IMG/VR virus record: IMGVR_UViG_3300028920_002946
Coordinates: 118,678-182,677 of that record
Length of the DNA: 64,000 nucleotides
Strand: one strand, 5' to 3'
DNA from: a virus
This document shows, in pieces, positions 23,199 to 32,185 of this stretch. Position numbers and translations under genes: made by a program. Position 1 is the stretch's first letter. The number at the start of each line of letters is the position of its first letter. The notes under the pieces were generated by a model. The model was not told the origin of the DNA and ran no database searches. It saw nothing but the letters and a program-made list of their open reading frames with translations.

Positions 23199-23556
23199 GT
23201 TCCTCAAGTTGAAGTTCGTAGAGACAAGCGGGGCCATCAAGTCGCTTGGAAGATGCCTGCTCGAGTTTTCGGTTGTGCTGGCTCTGATGGTTGCCGCAGC
23301 AGTTGCCATGTGGATTCCGGGGTATCTGGCGATAGGGATCCTCGCATGGGTCAACATGCCGTTGGTTGTGGTTATCCTGAATTCATTCGAATCCGATGCA
23401 CTCTTGTGCGGACCAATCTTGATGGCATCGGCGCTCACAATCCTCGGGCTATTGGGTTTTCTTGCCTGGGAGATGCTCAAATGGCTGCACTCCAATTGGG
23501 AACAGGCGAAGAGAAACGTTCAGGATCGGGAGTCGGCAGGTCAGATTTCAGGTTAA
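23182..23556 (+). CDS. Membrane protein, about three helices
   Basis: 124 aa, GGAGGTGAAG before ATG 23182; overlaps the end of methylase copy 2. Hydrophobic stretches near residues 27-50, 52-68 and 77-96; charged C-terminus. Probably an inner-membrane protein. No family recognised. Confidence 0.6.
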   Translation: MKVLVEFLKLKFVETSGAIKSLGRCLLEFSVVLALMVAAAVAMWIPGYLAIGILAWVNMPLVVVILNSFESDALLCGPILMASALTILGLLGFLAWEMLKWLHSNWEQAKRNVQDRESAGQISG

Positions 23557-23581
23557 ATCCGGCCGCCCGCGGTAGTATATT
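23553..23581 (+). promoter_or_regulatory. Sigma70-type promoter, TTAAAT-17-TATATT
   Basis: -35 TTAAAT (23553-23558, overlapping the preceding stop codon), 17-bp spacer, -10 TATATT (23576-23581). Start near 23588 gives a ~93-nt leader that contains two palindromes before gene 23681. Confidence 0.65.
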
Positions 23582-23612
23582 CGGTTAGGCGGCAAAGTTT
23601 CAGGTTCCGAGC

Positions 23613-23628
23613 GCACCCGATCGGGTGC
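23613..23628. promoter_or_regulatory. Perfect 16-bp palindrome, GCACCCGATCGGGTGC
   Basis: In the leader of the 23681 gene. As DNA, an operator half-site ACCCG repeated in inverse; as RNA, a 6-bp stem with a GAUC loop. Its centre is 40 bp from that of the related palindrome at 23653-23668. Confidence 0.55.
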
Positions 23629-23652
23629 AAAAAAGCGTCAGACGGCAACGTC

Positions 23653-23668
23653 ATACCCGAACGGGTAT
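23653..23668. promoter_or_regulatory. Perfect 16-bp palindrome ATACCCGAACGGGTAT (central AA) next to the ribosome site
   Basis: Shares ACCCG-NN-CGGGT with 23613-23628. As RNA it is a 6-bp stem with a GAAC loop ending two nt before the AAGGAG of the 23681 gene, a position suited to translational control. Confidence 0.55.
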
Positions 23669-23680
23669 AAAGGAGAACAC

Positions 23681-24730
23681 ATGAGCGTCGAACCCGCCGT
23701 GATCTACGACGAACTCCTTGCGGTCAAGGTCGAATTGGACTTCGAGGACGACCCCCGCCCCTCCACCCTGCAGGACAAGATCATCGAGTGCAACGGGGCC
23801 ATGCGCAAGGTCGAGAAGCGCATGATACAGGTGACCCGCGAACTCGCGGGGCGCGAGAAGGATCTCAAGATCGAGGAGGCCCGCCTGGAGGTCAAGAAGC
23901 GCAGCCTTCTGATCAACGACCCTGAGATAAAGAAGAAGCCGACCGGCAAGGAGCGGGAGGCGGCCGCGGACGAGATGCTCGAAGGTGATCTCAAGAAGCT
24001 TCTCGATATGGGGAACGCGGTGGCGGAACTGCACAACCTGCAGTCCTCCATCAAGCTGGTCCACCAGAACTTGAAGACGACCAACTCCGACATCCGCACT
24101 CTCATGCGGATTATGGAGCAGCAGATATCCAGGCTCAACGTCGGCACGAGGGACGACAAAGAGGTCAAGGATCTCATGGACGGCCTGGGGGAGGCCGACG
24201 AACTGGACGGGGAGATGACGTTGGACGATGTCGAGTCATCGGCCGAGGGGGACGAGGCGCGGGAGCCGGACGGCCCGGCAGGGGAGGGGATCCAAGATCA
24301 GACGGACACCCCCTCCGACGGGGACGGTAGCGACGGCGCCGAGGACGAACTCGATTCGCTGGAGTCGTTCATCGCCGACGGGGATTCGGAGTCCAATGGG
24401 GGCGAAGAGGCCCCCGACGACGAACCCAAAGGCGACGGCGACGACGGATCCGCTCAATCGGCGGTCGCGATCGAAGGCGAGCCAGACAACGCTCAAAACG
24501 TAGACGCGACGGAGGCCGCCGGAAACGGCGGCGGAGGATCCGACGAAGGGGGGCTCGACATCGACTTGGGCGACATCCTGGGGGGCGACGCGGAGGCGGC
24601 GCCACCGAAACCCCAGGACAAGCCCGCGGAGCCGGCGGGGGAGACGAAGCCGGAGGGGCCGCCCCCCAAGCAGGATGGTTCGGGGGACGACTTCGACATC
24701 GAGGACCTCCTTGGGAGCCTCGATGTCTAG
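23681..24730 (+). CDS. Coiled-coil protein with long acidic tail
   Basis: 349 aa, AAGGAG 6 nt before ATG 23681. Residues 30-160 are strongly helical with charged heptads; from ~165 the protein is Asp/Glu/Gly-rich and disordered, ending DDFDIEDLLGSLDV. An acidic C-terminal tip resembles tails used by ssDNA-binding proteins, and the helical core is reminiscent of the recombination mediator UvsY, but neither link is firm. First gene of the recombination block. Confidence 0.6.
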   Translation: MSVEPAVIYDELLAVKVELDFEDDPRPSTLQDKIIECNGAMRKVEKRMIQVTRELAGREKDLKIEEARLEVKKRSLLINDPEIKKKPTGKEREAAADEMLEGDLKKLLDMGNAVAELHNLQSSIKLVHQNLKTTNSDIRTLMRIMEQQISRLNVGTRDDKEVKDLMDGLGEADELDGEMTLDDVESSAEGDEAREPDGPAGEGIQDQTDTPSDGDGSDGAEDELDSLESFIADGDSESNGGEEAPDDEPKGDGDDGSAQSAVAIEGEPDNAQNVDATEAAGNGGGGSDEGGLDIDLGDILGGDAEAAPPKPQDKPAEPAGETKPEGPPPKQDGSGDDFDIEDLLGSLDV

Positions 24731-25064
24731 CGAGGGCCGGAAGGGCATGGACATAGGCCAGATCGTCATGGACGGCATGAGAGACGTCGTCCGCGAGCGC
24801 CTCGGCGAAAAGGCCGCGTCCAAGCTTGACTGCAAGGATGCGCGGAAGCGCATCTCCAAGAGGGTCTTCCAGTACTTATTCCACGAGCTGTTGGCCACCG
24901 GGAAGGTGCGACTCCCGCCCGGGCTCGGCACGCTGCAGGTGATGGGCGTGAAGCGGAAGGTGGTCAAGGTCTTCGACAAAAAGAGCAACACAATGGTCGA
25001 GAGGCGTGTGAGCGGCAAAAGGGTCGTTTACAGGCCGGGAGACACAATCCGCGAATTCCTATAG
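24723..25064 (+). CDS. HU/IHF-like DNA-binding protein (putative)
   Basis: 113 aa from ATG 24723, overlapping the preceding stop; GGGAG upstream. VFQYLFHELLATGKVRLPPG followed by LGTLQVMGVKRK and YRPGDTIREFL follows the HU pattern of two helices, then a beta saddle with PG turns. Likely a nucleoid-type or architectural DNA-binding protein. Similarity judged by eye. Confidence 0.5.
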   Translation: MSSEGRKGMDIGQIVMDGMRDVVRERLGEKAASKLDCKDARKRISKRVFQYLFHELLATGKVRLPPGLGTLQVMGVKRKVVKVFDKKSNTMVERRVSGKRVVYRPGDTIREFL

Positions 25065-25086
25065 GGAGCGCAAGAGGAGAGTAGCC

Positions 25087-25728
25087 ATGGCTGTTGAGGA
25101 GTTTGGATTCGACAGGGAAGACATCCAGCCCACCAGGTTCAAGAAGTACAAGGGCAAGGCCGGAAAGACAGACCGCGTCGCCATCGTGTTCGACGAGGGG
25201 CAGAAGCCCTGCGTCGGCGCTACGTGCCACTTCAAGGACAGGTACTTCCTGTGCAAGAGCACGGACGAGAAGAAGGAGATCTGCTGCCTGCACAGCTACG
25301 AAGGGAACATACCGAAGACGCGGGTGGCATGCATCATCATCATCTACGACATCGCCGAGAAGGAGGGCAAGAAGTCCCTCCGGGGCTACGAGCTGATCCC
25401 GTGGATCTTCAGCGAGGCGACCTACAGGAAGCTCAACATCCTCGGCAAGGAGTGGCCGCTGGACAAGCACGACCTCCTGCTGACGTGCACGAACGAGGAT
25501 TTCCAGACCATCGAGGTCAACAACTGCAAGGAGTGCTTCTGGAAGTCCAGCGACGACCTCAAGAGGAAGATCATCGCCGAGGCCGACAAGCTGCGGCCGA
25601 CGCTCGGGCGCCAGCTCGCCGCCGATCTCAGCATCTCGGAGATCCGTGAGCAGCTGGGCATCGACGCCCCGGGCGCCGAGGACGCCGCCGTCGACGTGAA
25701 CATCGGCGACGTCGTCGGGAACCTGTAG
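25087..25728 (+). CDS. Putative single-stranded DNA-binding protein
   Basis: 213 aa. N-terminal GFDREDIQPTRFKKYKGKAG, a Cys-rich beta region (several Cys, including a CC pair at about residues 66-67) and a helical C-terminus. Directly upstream of RuvC and RecA and no other SSB is visible in the window, so an SSB role is inferred from pattern and context; no decisive motif. Confidence 0.45.
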   Translation: MAVEEFGFDREDIQPTRFKKYKGKAGKTDRVAIVFDEGQKPCVGATCHFKDRYFLCKSTDEKKEICCLHSYEGNIPKTRVACIIIIYDIAEKEGKKSLRGYELIPWIFSEATYRKLNILGKEWPLDKHDLLLTCTNEDFQTIEVNNCKECFWKSSDDLKRKIIAEADKLRPTLGRQLAADLSISEIREQLGIDAPGAEDAAVDVNIGDVVGNL

Positions 25729-25731
25729 CCC

Positions 25732-26451
25732 ATGCCGCGCATTCTCGGGCTGGATCCATCCCTGCAGAAGGCGGGGTACGTCGTATTGGACAGCGGCGGC
25801 CCGGACTCGGAGACGGTCGAGAGGGGGCTCCTCAAGACGTCGCCGAGGGACGGCGTCACCGTCCAGAGGCTCGTGATCCAGTCCGAGCGCGTGGGCGCGC
25901 TCATGTCGAGGCACGGAATCAGGTTCGTGGGCATGGAGGCCCCGTTCTTCGGGGCGGGAAGCACGGAGGTGCTGTTCGCGCTGAACCAATTCCTCCACCG
26001 GGTCTTTTTGGACGCCGGGGCCTACGTGGTGTGTTTCCCGCCCCAGATGCTGAAGAAGCTGGTGTTCCCCGACACGAGCGTGGCCGAGGTCCACAAGCCG
26101 CACATGATCCACAGGGCAAAAGAGGCCTTGGGCCTCGTCGGAAAGAGGCTCGCGGAGGATGTCGCGGACGCCTATTGGGCCGGGATCTTCGGCGAGAGGT
26201 TCTACAGGTGGCACATAGAAAAGACGCTGCCGACGGAGGGGCTCGGCGAGTACGAGCGGCACACCTTCTGCGGCAAGCACGAGTACACCCGCGGCCCGAA
26301 GAAGGGCTACACCGATCTCACCGGGATCGTGTACAGGGAGAACGAACTGTTCTTCGACTTTGAGGCCATCAAAAGGAGAGCGAAGGAAGCCCATGCCAAG
26401 AAAAAAGCCGAAGCAAAAGTCAAAGGCGCCAAAAGAGCCAAGCAGCGGTAA
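25732..26451 (+). CDS. RuvC-like Holliday junction resolvase
   Basis: 239 aa. RNase H fold with acidic residues at expected places: ILGLDPSLQKAGY (Asp), VGMEAPFFG (Glu) and EDVADAYWAG (Asp pair). Lys/Ala-rich basic tail. Cleaves branched DNA before packaging or in recombination. Overlaps recA. Confidence 0.8.
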   Translation: MPRILGLDPSLQKAGYVVLDSGGPDSETVERGLLKTSPRDGVTVQRLVIQSERVGALMSRHGIRFVGMEAPFFGAGSTEVLFALNQFLHRVFLDAGAYVVCFPPQMLKKLVFPDTSVAEVHKPHMIHRAKEALGLVGKRLAEDVADAYWAGIFGERFYRWHIEKTLPTEGLGEYERHTFCGKHEYTRGPKKGYTDLTGIVYRENELFFDFEAIKRRAKEAHAKKKAEAKVKGAKRAKQR

Positions 26452-27691
26452 GGCGTCCGACGCCGAGGCCCTCGCCTTCATAGAGGGTTTGAAGAAGGAG
26501 GGCGTCGTCGGCGACATCAAGAAGAAGATCGACTTCGTGTCGACCGGATCGTGGGTCGTCAACCGCCTCATCGGCGACGGCACCCACGACGACCGCCCGG
26601 GCGGCGTGCCGCGCGGATACATGACGGAGATATATGGCGACGAGGGGTGCGGCAAGACGACCCTCGGGCTGCACATCGCCAAACAGGCCATCGACGCGGG
26701 CGAACGCGTGGTCTACGCGGACTTCGAGAAGAGCCTCCGGACGCAGTTCAAGTACATAGAGAACATCGGGCTGGACATTTCGCCGCCGAATTTCCTCCAT
26801 CTCGAGCCGAACAACTTCGAGGAGGGCGTGAAGCTCATCGGGAAGGCGATGATGATGCTGTCCCCGGCGGTCATCATCGTGGACTCGGTGACGACCATGA
26901 TACCGAAGGCCGCGTTCGAGGCCGACGCCGACGAGGGCGTCCAGGTCGGGCTCCACGCGAAGCTGACCGGCTCGTGGCTGAATTGGATGCAGAAGCGTTT
27001 GACGAGGAAGAACGTCGCCCTCGTGCTCATCAACCAGATGCGGAGCAACATCAAGACCGACATCTACGACACCGCCCCGAAGGAGATAACTTCCGGCGGC
27101 CGCGCCATCCGGTTCTACACGACGGTCAGAGTCCACATGCGGACGTCGTCCAAAGAGATGGTCGACAACATAAGCGTCATCACCGGGGTGTCCGAAAAGA
27201 AAGCCATCAGCCAGACCATCAAGGTCTTCATCGAGAAGAACAAGCTGGACATGCCGTTCAAGTCCGGGCCGATCTACATCCAGTTCGGGCAGGGCATCGA
27301 CAACGTCCTGTCGCTCGTCGAACTGGCATGCAACCGCAAGATCATCAAGGGGAGCGGCGCCTGGTTCTCGTGGGAGGACAAGGACACCGGGCTCTCGTTC
27401 AAGGTGCAGGGAAAGTCGGCCCTCAAGAAGCACCTCGAGGAGAACCCCGAGATACTCGAGGTCATCAAGCCCAAGCTCGTCCCCAGCCGCGACGAAACCG
27501 AGATGGACAACGCGATGAGGAAGCTTGAGGCCAGGGGCATCGGCAACCTCACCAAGGAGGAGAAGGAGCAGCTGAAGGCGATACGCAAGGCCAAGGGGAT
27601 GTCCGTCAACGACCTCGACATGAATTCGGAGGACGCCGACGACCTCGCCGAGCTGGAAGAGGCCATCGACACGGGCAAGAAGGAGGAGTAG
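26393..27691 (+). CDS. RecA-like recombinase
   Basis: 432 aa from ATG 26393 (AAGGA upstream). Walker A YGDEGCGKTT, Walker B VIIVDSV, loop region with LINQMRSN and EITSGGRAIRFY, and a C-terminal domain followed by an acidic tail. Bacterial-RecA-like rather than T4 UvsX in its core order. Catalyses strand exchange with the flanking RuvC, SbcCD and nuclease genes. Confidence 0.88.
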   Translation: MPRKKPKQKSKAPKEPSSGKASDAEALAFIEGLKKEGVVGDIKKKIDFVSTGSWVVNRLIGDGTHDDRPGGVPRGYMTEIYGDEGCGKTTLGLHIAKQAIDAGERVVYADFEKSLRTQFKYIENIGLDISPPNFLHLEPNNFEEGVKLIGKAMMMLSPAVIIVDSVTTMIPKAAFEADADEGVQVGLHAKLTGSWLNWMQKRLTRKNVALVLINQMRSNIKTDIYDTAPKEITSGGRAIRFYTTVRVHMRTSSKEMVDNISVITGVSEKKAISQTIKVFIEKNKLDMPFKSGPIYIQFGQGIDNVLSLVELACNRKIIKGSGAWFSWEDKDTGLSFKVQGKSALKKHLEENPEILEVIKPKLVPSRDETEMDNAMRKLEARGIGNLTKEEKEQLKAIRKAKGMSVNDLDMNSEDADDLAELEEAIDTGKKEE

Positions 27692-27694
27692 GGT

Positions 27695-28870
27695 TTGGTA
27701 CGGGTCGAGATAACGAACTACGAGTCCATCGACCACGCCGTCATCGAGATCGACGGCTTCACGACGGTCGTGGGGCCCAACTACAGCGGCAAGAGCGCCG
27801 CGATGAGGGCGATCAACGCGGCCCTCACCAACCAATCGGGCATGGAGTTCGTGCGGTGGGGGCAGGACTACTGCGAGGTGCGCATAGAGGCCCCCGGCCT
27901 CGACCTGCTGTGGCACAAGGAGGAGGGGAACAACCATTACGTCGTCAACGGGAGCAGATACGCCAAGATAGGACGCGACGAGCCGCCGCGCGAGGTCAGC
28001 CAGCTCGGCTACGGCACCGTCAAGGTGTCCGGGCAGAAGCACGACCTCCACTACGCCGACCAGTTCACCCCGCTGTTCCTCGTGGACGACCAAAACACGA
28101 AGACGGCCGACCTGGTGGCGTCCGTCTACGGGCTGGACAGGCTCTACAAGGCGTCGGAACTGTGCAGCAAGGATCAGCGCTCGAACGACTCGCTGCTGAA
28201 GGTGCGCAAGAGGGACTTGGAGGACGCAAGGTCGGATCTCAAGAGGTTCGAGGGTCTCGACGACGTGCTACGCAAGGCGAAGGCCATCAAGGCGGCGCGC
28301 GAGCGGATAGACGAGGGCCGGGCGCAAATAGATCGGGCCTCCTCCTGGGCGAGGGCCATGTCGGAGGCCTCCATCAAGTGCAAGAGGCTGAGGCCGGCCG
28401 CTGGCGTGCCGATTCCGGAATCCGACACCCTCGCGGGGGATCTTCAAAGGTACGGCGCCGCCCGGGGATTCCTCGACCGCATCGGGCGGCTGCAGTCGGA
28501 GACGGCGGCGTTGAGGCCGGCCGCGGAGGCGGTGCTGCCGGATTCCGGGCCGCTCGGCGCGCGCGTGGGGGAGCTAAGTGGTGCGAGGGGCATGCTGTCC
28601 AGACTCCAGGCGGTCGCCGCGGAGGAGCGGGGGCTGAGGGGCGTTTTGGAGGTTTCAGTCCCCGAGTCCATGTCGGCCGGCCTGCGCGACTCGATGGAGA
28701 GGGTTTCCCGCGCCAAGGGGTATATCGAGTCTCTCAAGTCCGGCAAAGCGGAGATTTCCTCGCTGAAGACCCAACTGTCGAAATGCGAGGCCGATCTGGA
28801 AACGGTCGAGGATGAGCGGGCGTCATTTGACAGGTGTCCGCTCTGCAACCAGAAGTTGGAGGCGGCGTGA
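27695..28870 (+). CDS. SbcC/Rad50 N-terminal half with zinc hook
   Basis: 391 aa from TTG 27695 (GGAGGAG upstream). Walker A GPNYSGKSAAMRAI near residue 28, Q-loop region, long coiled coil with repeated AA-rich segments, and CPLCNQKL zinc hook at the very C-terminus. There is no signature motif or Walker B; these are in the separate gene 32186-32797. The pair would assemble a Rad50-type ATPase with SbcD. Confidence 0.8.
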   Translation: MVRVEITNYESIDHAVIEIDGFTTVVGPNYSGKSAAMRAINAALTNQSGMEFVRWGQDYCEVRIEAPGLDLLWHKEEGNNHYVVNGSRYAKIGRDEPPREVSQLGYGTVKVSGQKHDLHYADQFTPLFLVDDQNTKTADLVASVYGLDRLYKASELCSKDQRSNDSLLKVRKRDLEDARSDLKRFEGLDDVLRKAKAIKAARERIDEGRAQIDRASSWARAMSEASIKCKRLRPAAGVPIPESDTLAGDLQRYGAARGFLDRIGRLQSETAALRPAAEAVLPDSGPLGARVGELSGARGMLSRLQAVAAEERGLRGVLEVSVPESMSAGLRDSMERVSRAKGYIESLKSGKAEISSLKTQLSKCEADLETVEDERASFDRCPLCNQKLEAA

Positions 28871-29904
28871 TGCTCGAAACGGCTACAAGGTTCATCACGT
28901 TCGCCGACGTGCATGCCAGCGCCATCAACCCCGGGTCGCGCATCGGCGACTATCTGGGCGACATCCTCGCGAAGCTCGTGCAGATAGGCAGGGTCGGGAG
29001 GAAGGTCGGCGCGCACTTCTACATCCTCGCCGGCGACCTGTTCAACTTGAAACAGCCGATTCGCAACCCCCATAGCCTGAACCGGGTGCTCGCGGAGGTG
29101 TTCAAGGAATACGGCGCCCCGATATACGCGACCGAGGGCAACCACGATCTGCGAAACGACAGTTACGAGACATTCGACGAGCAGCCCCTTAGCGTGCTCT
29201 ACGAGACCGGGGTCCTCGTACAGGCCCGGGACGAGCTGTTCACCTTGGAAAACGGGATGTCCATACAGATACGGTCGTTCCCGTTCGAGGAGAATCCCGA
29301 CATCAACTCGATGCCGGCATGCAACAGGGTGGCCGACTACCACATAGCCATCCTACACCTGTACTCCAGCCCCTCGGGGGGCAGCCTTCATGGCATGCGG
29401 GTCTACTCCTACCCGGAGATAGCCGGGTTGGGGGACGACATGTTCGTCATGGGCCACTACCACATAGACCAAGGCATCCGGGTCGTGCGCCACGGCGACC
29501 GTGACGCGACGTTCGTGAACGTCGGGGCCATAAGCCGCGGTAGCTTGGTCGATGACAACCTCGACAGGATCCCGCGAATCGGATATGTGACGCTCCACAA
29601 CATTGTCAGGGAGGGCCCGATGGGACCCAAGGTGATGGACGGGGCGACGGTGGACGCGAAGTCCGTGCGGCTGAAGGTCAAACCGGCCGGGGAGGTGTTC
29701 GACCTCGAGGCCAAAGAGGACGAAAAGAGGAGGATGGGCGAGGCCGAGGCCTTCGTGGAGAAGTTGAGGATCGAGGAGGACGAGGAGGGGGGCACGGACA
29801 GGCTGGACGAGGCCATCGACTCCCTCGACGTGGACAAGGACGTGCTCGACAGCGTGCGGCACTACCTGCAGGAAGCGGACATATCGCTCAAGGACGTCAA
29901 ATGA
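28870..29904 (+). CDS. SbcD/Mre11-like nuclease
   Basis: 344 aa, ATG 28870 (or GTG 28867) overlapping the SbcC-N stop. Calcineurin-like phosphoesterase motifs: FADVHAS, LAGDLFN, EGNHDLR, LHLYSS and MGHYHID. C-terminal acidic helical region probably contacts SbcC. Processes DNA ends. Confidence 0.86.
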   Translation: MLETATRFITFADVHASAINPGSRIGDYLGDILAKLVQIGRVGRKVGAHFYILAGDLFNLKQPIRNPHSLNRVLAEVFKEYGAPIYATEGNHDLRNDSYETFDEQPLSVLYETGVLVQARDELFTLENGMSIQIRSFPFEENPDINSMPACNRVADYHIAILHLYSSPSGGSLHGMRVYSYPEIAGLGDDMFVMGHYHIDQGIRVVRHGDRDATFVNVGAISRGSLVDDNLDRIPRIGYVTLHNIVREGPMGPKVMDGATVDAKSVRLKVKPAGEVFDLEAKEDEKRRMGEAEAFVEKLRIEEDEEGGTDRLDEAIDSLDVDKDVLDSVRHYLQEADISLKDVK

Positions 29905-30734
29905 AGCTGTCGTACACGGAATACCGAAGGTATCTCGACTGCCCGCGCCTCTATAGGATGAAAAGGGACAGGATCGAGCCGCCCGAGAGGGAGAGCAGGT
30001 ACTTTGCGCTGTACGGCCTCCTCGTTGAGAGATTCTTCGAGAGGTACACGAACCGCATCTGCAAAACCGGGCGCGTCCTCAAGGACGAGGAGGTCCGATA
30101 CCTCCTCGGGGAAATGTGGAAGATAACCCTCGACGAGAACTACGTCGTGTGGACCGACCCGTGGGTCAAGCAGACCGAGGATCAGATTTTCGAGACGGCC
30201 TATGAGGATGTCCTCGAAAATATGAGGAAGTTCGACTTCTGGGGGCACGCGAGGGCTGAAGTCCCCTTCCGCATCAACCTGAGGAAGTCCGGGGACGCAC
30301 TGACCTGCCGCATGGACTTCATCCACACCCCGGAGGACGGCTCCGGCGTCGAGATACTCGACGGCAAGGGCAAGATGAAGATCGACAAGGACGCCGACTT
30401 GGAGCAGCTGTATTTTTACGCACTCGTGTATCTGCTCCGCAACGGGCGGCTTCCGAAGAGAATCGGCTTCCTCTACTACAGGTTCAAGCTCATAAAGTAC
30501 ATCGACTTCGATGCGGACACGATACTCTCGTTCAGGGACAAGCTCGCCCTCGTGAAGACTTCGATAAAGAGGGACACCGAGTTCGCCCCAAAGGTGAAAC
30601 TGAGCAAGCACTGCCGCTGGTGCCCGTACAGGTTCGACTGCGACGCCTTCCGCATGAAGAAGGAGGCCAACGCCAAGAAGCGGAACAAGGGCATCGAGGG
30701 TTGGGCGGGGCAGGCCGTGGAACTGGATCTATAG
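29901..30734 (+). CDS. Cas4/RecB-like PD-(D/E)XK nuclease with Fe-S cluster
   Basis: 277 aa; ATG 29901 overlaps sbcD (ATGA). SYTEYRRYLDCPRLYR at the start, nuclease core CRMDFIH ... VEILDGKGK, and C-terminal HCRWCPYRFDCDAF. With the Cys of YLDCP this gives the four Cys of a Cas4/AddB iron-sulfur cluster. Probably a 5' exonuclease acting with SbcCD and RecA. Confidence 0.75.
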   Translation: MKLSYTEYRRYLDCPRLYRMKRDRIEPPERESRYFALYGLLVERFFERYTNRICKTGRVLKDEEVRYLLGEMWKITLDENYVVWTDPWVKQTEDQIFETAYEDVLENMRKFDFWGHARAEVPFRINLRKSGDALTCRMDFIHTPEDGSGVEILDGKGKMKIDKDADLEQLYFYALVYLLRNGRLPKRIGFLYYRFKLIKYIDFDADTILSFRDKLALVKTSIKRDTEFAPKVKLSKHCRWCPYRFDCDAFRMKKEANAKKRNKGIEGWAGQAVELDL

Positions 30735-30743
30735 GAGGGCCGG

Positions 30744-31007
30744 ATGGCCGACCAGGTTGAGAGATTCAAGGAGCTCGAGGCGCGGAGGCAGGAACTGTCC
30801 ACCAAGAAGATAAGGCTGGAGGAGCAGTACAACGCCAAGCGCGAAACCCTGGCCGCCCTCATCGAGGAGGTCAAGGGGGCCGGCTACGACCCGAAGACGT
30901 TGAAGAAGACCATATCGGAGATGGAAAAGAAACTCGCCGCGGACATCGAGGAGTTTGAGGCGGCCATAAACAATGCCTCCCGGCAGCTGGCATCAATCGA
31001 GTCCTGA
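30744..31007 (+). CDS. Small coiled-coil protein
   Basis: 87 aa, AGGAGG before ATG 30744. Almost entirely heptad-repeat helix. Its place between the two SbcC halves makes it a candidate for part of the missing coiled-coil arm, though any coiled-coil role fits. Confidence 0.6.
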   Translation: MADQVERFKELEARRQELSTKKIRLEEQYNAKRETLAALIEEVKGAGYDPKTLKKTISEMEKKLAADIEEFEAAINNASRQLASIES

Positions 31008-31030
31008 CCGGGGGCGAAAGGAGACTCAAG

Positions 31031-32182
31031 ATGGAGATACGCGTTTCGAAAAAGGAACTCCAAAGGGCGGTGTCCGTCACGCGAAGGGCCCTTTCCAAGG
31101 TCATCATCCAGCAGGAGCGCGGCCATATCCTGATGTCGGTGTCCGATGGGAAGATGGTGGTGTCCGGGACCAACAACGACTTGAAGGCGCTGTGCGTCGT
31201 GGATGTCCAATGCTCGGGCGGGGGCAGGGCGGAGTTCACGGCGGATCCCAAGATATTGGGGAACGTGCTGAACAAGGTCGATCTCGCGGAGGTCACCATG
31301 TCCTACGACGAGGGGGAGCAGTCCGTCAAGGTGTACACGGCGGACGGGGGTTCATCGTTCGCGACCCTGCAGTCGTTCCCGGCTTCGATGATGCTCTCCT
31401 TCACCCCGAACACCAACAGGCAGGCCACGCCCGTCCCGAGGGCGATGCTTCAGTCGTCGCTTGACTACGCCGTCCGCTACCTGTCGAAGATGACCGAGGA
31501 CTCCCGCAACTTCGACATCGTGACCGTGTCCAAGGGCATCATGTACGCGGCCAACGGCCTCAACATGCTCGGGTTCATGGTTTCGAAATCCCTGGAGGCG
31601 GTCAGCGACCTGCGGCTCCGCAAGGCCGTCATCCCCATGCTGTCCGGCGTCCTCAAGGAGATCGACGACGAAACAGTCAGCGTCATCCAGACGGCGTCCG
31701 AGGTGGGGATCGAAACCCCGTCGGCGTATTTCACGGCGCTCAAGCCGGCCGCGGAGCCACCCTCCGTCCCTACCGAACTCATAAAGTCGGAGGGCCCGCA
31801 CACGGTCGTCGACCGCAAGCTGCTGCTGAGGCACCTCGACAGGCTTGCCATATCGCACACCGGGACGCCGGGCATCATCGGCATCGACATAACCGTCGGC
31901 GGGGCCGGGGACTCGTCCTACATCGACATGTCCCTGCAATCGTCCAAAAGCATCGAGAGGGTGCCGTGCCAGAGGGTGGACGACGGCAACGCGGAACCGG
32001 TCACGCACATGGTCGAGTACAAGATCCTGAAGGCGGTCCTCGGTTCGTTCGAGCATGGGGATCGCGTCCGGCTGCACATCAACGAGGAGGGCGGCAAGTC
32101 GTTCAAGGCCTATGACAAGGGCACCATCGGCGAGGATCAGTTCGTGGCGGTCGGCATCGGCGGCTACGCCAAGCTGAGGTAG
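31031..32182 (+). CDS. DNA polymerase sliding clamp, DnaN/beta-like
   Basis: 383 aa, AAGGAG before ATG 31031. Start MEIRVSKKELQRAVSVTRRAL and the repeats MSVSDGKMVVSGTNNDL, AEFTADPKILGNVLNKV and FATLQSFPA follow the first beta-clamp domain. Length suits three domains. Likely loaded by the minus-strand clamp loader. Confidence 0.75.
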   Translation: MEIRVSKKELQRAVSVTRRALSKVIIQQERGHILMSVSDGKMVVSGTNNDLKALCVVDVQCSGGGRAEFTADPKILGNVLNKVDLAEVTMSYDEGEQSVKVYTADGGSSFATLQSFPASMMLSFTPNTNRQATPVPRAMLQSSLDYAVRYLSKMTEDSRNFDIVTVSKGIMYAANGLNMLGFMVSKSLEAVSDLRLRKAVIPMLSGVLKEIDDETVSVIQTASEVGIETPSAYFTALKPAAEPPSVPTELIKSEGPHTVVDRKLLLRHLDRLAISHTGTPGIIGIDITVGGAGDSSYIDMSLQSSKSIERVPCQRVDDGNAEPVTHMVEYKILKAVLGSFEHGDRVRLHINEEGGKSFKAYDKGTIGEDQFVAVGIGGYAKLR

Positions 32183-32185
32183 ACC

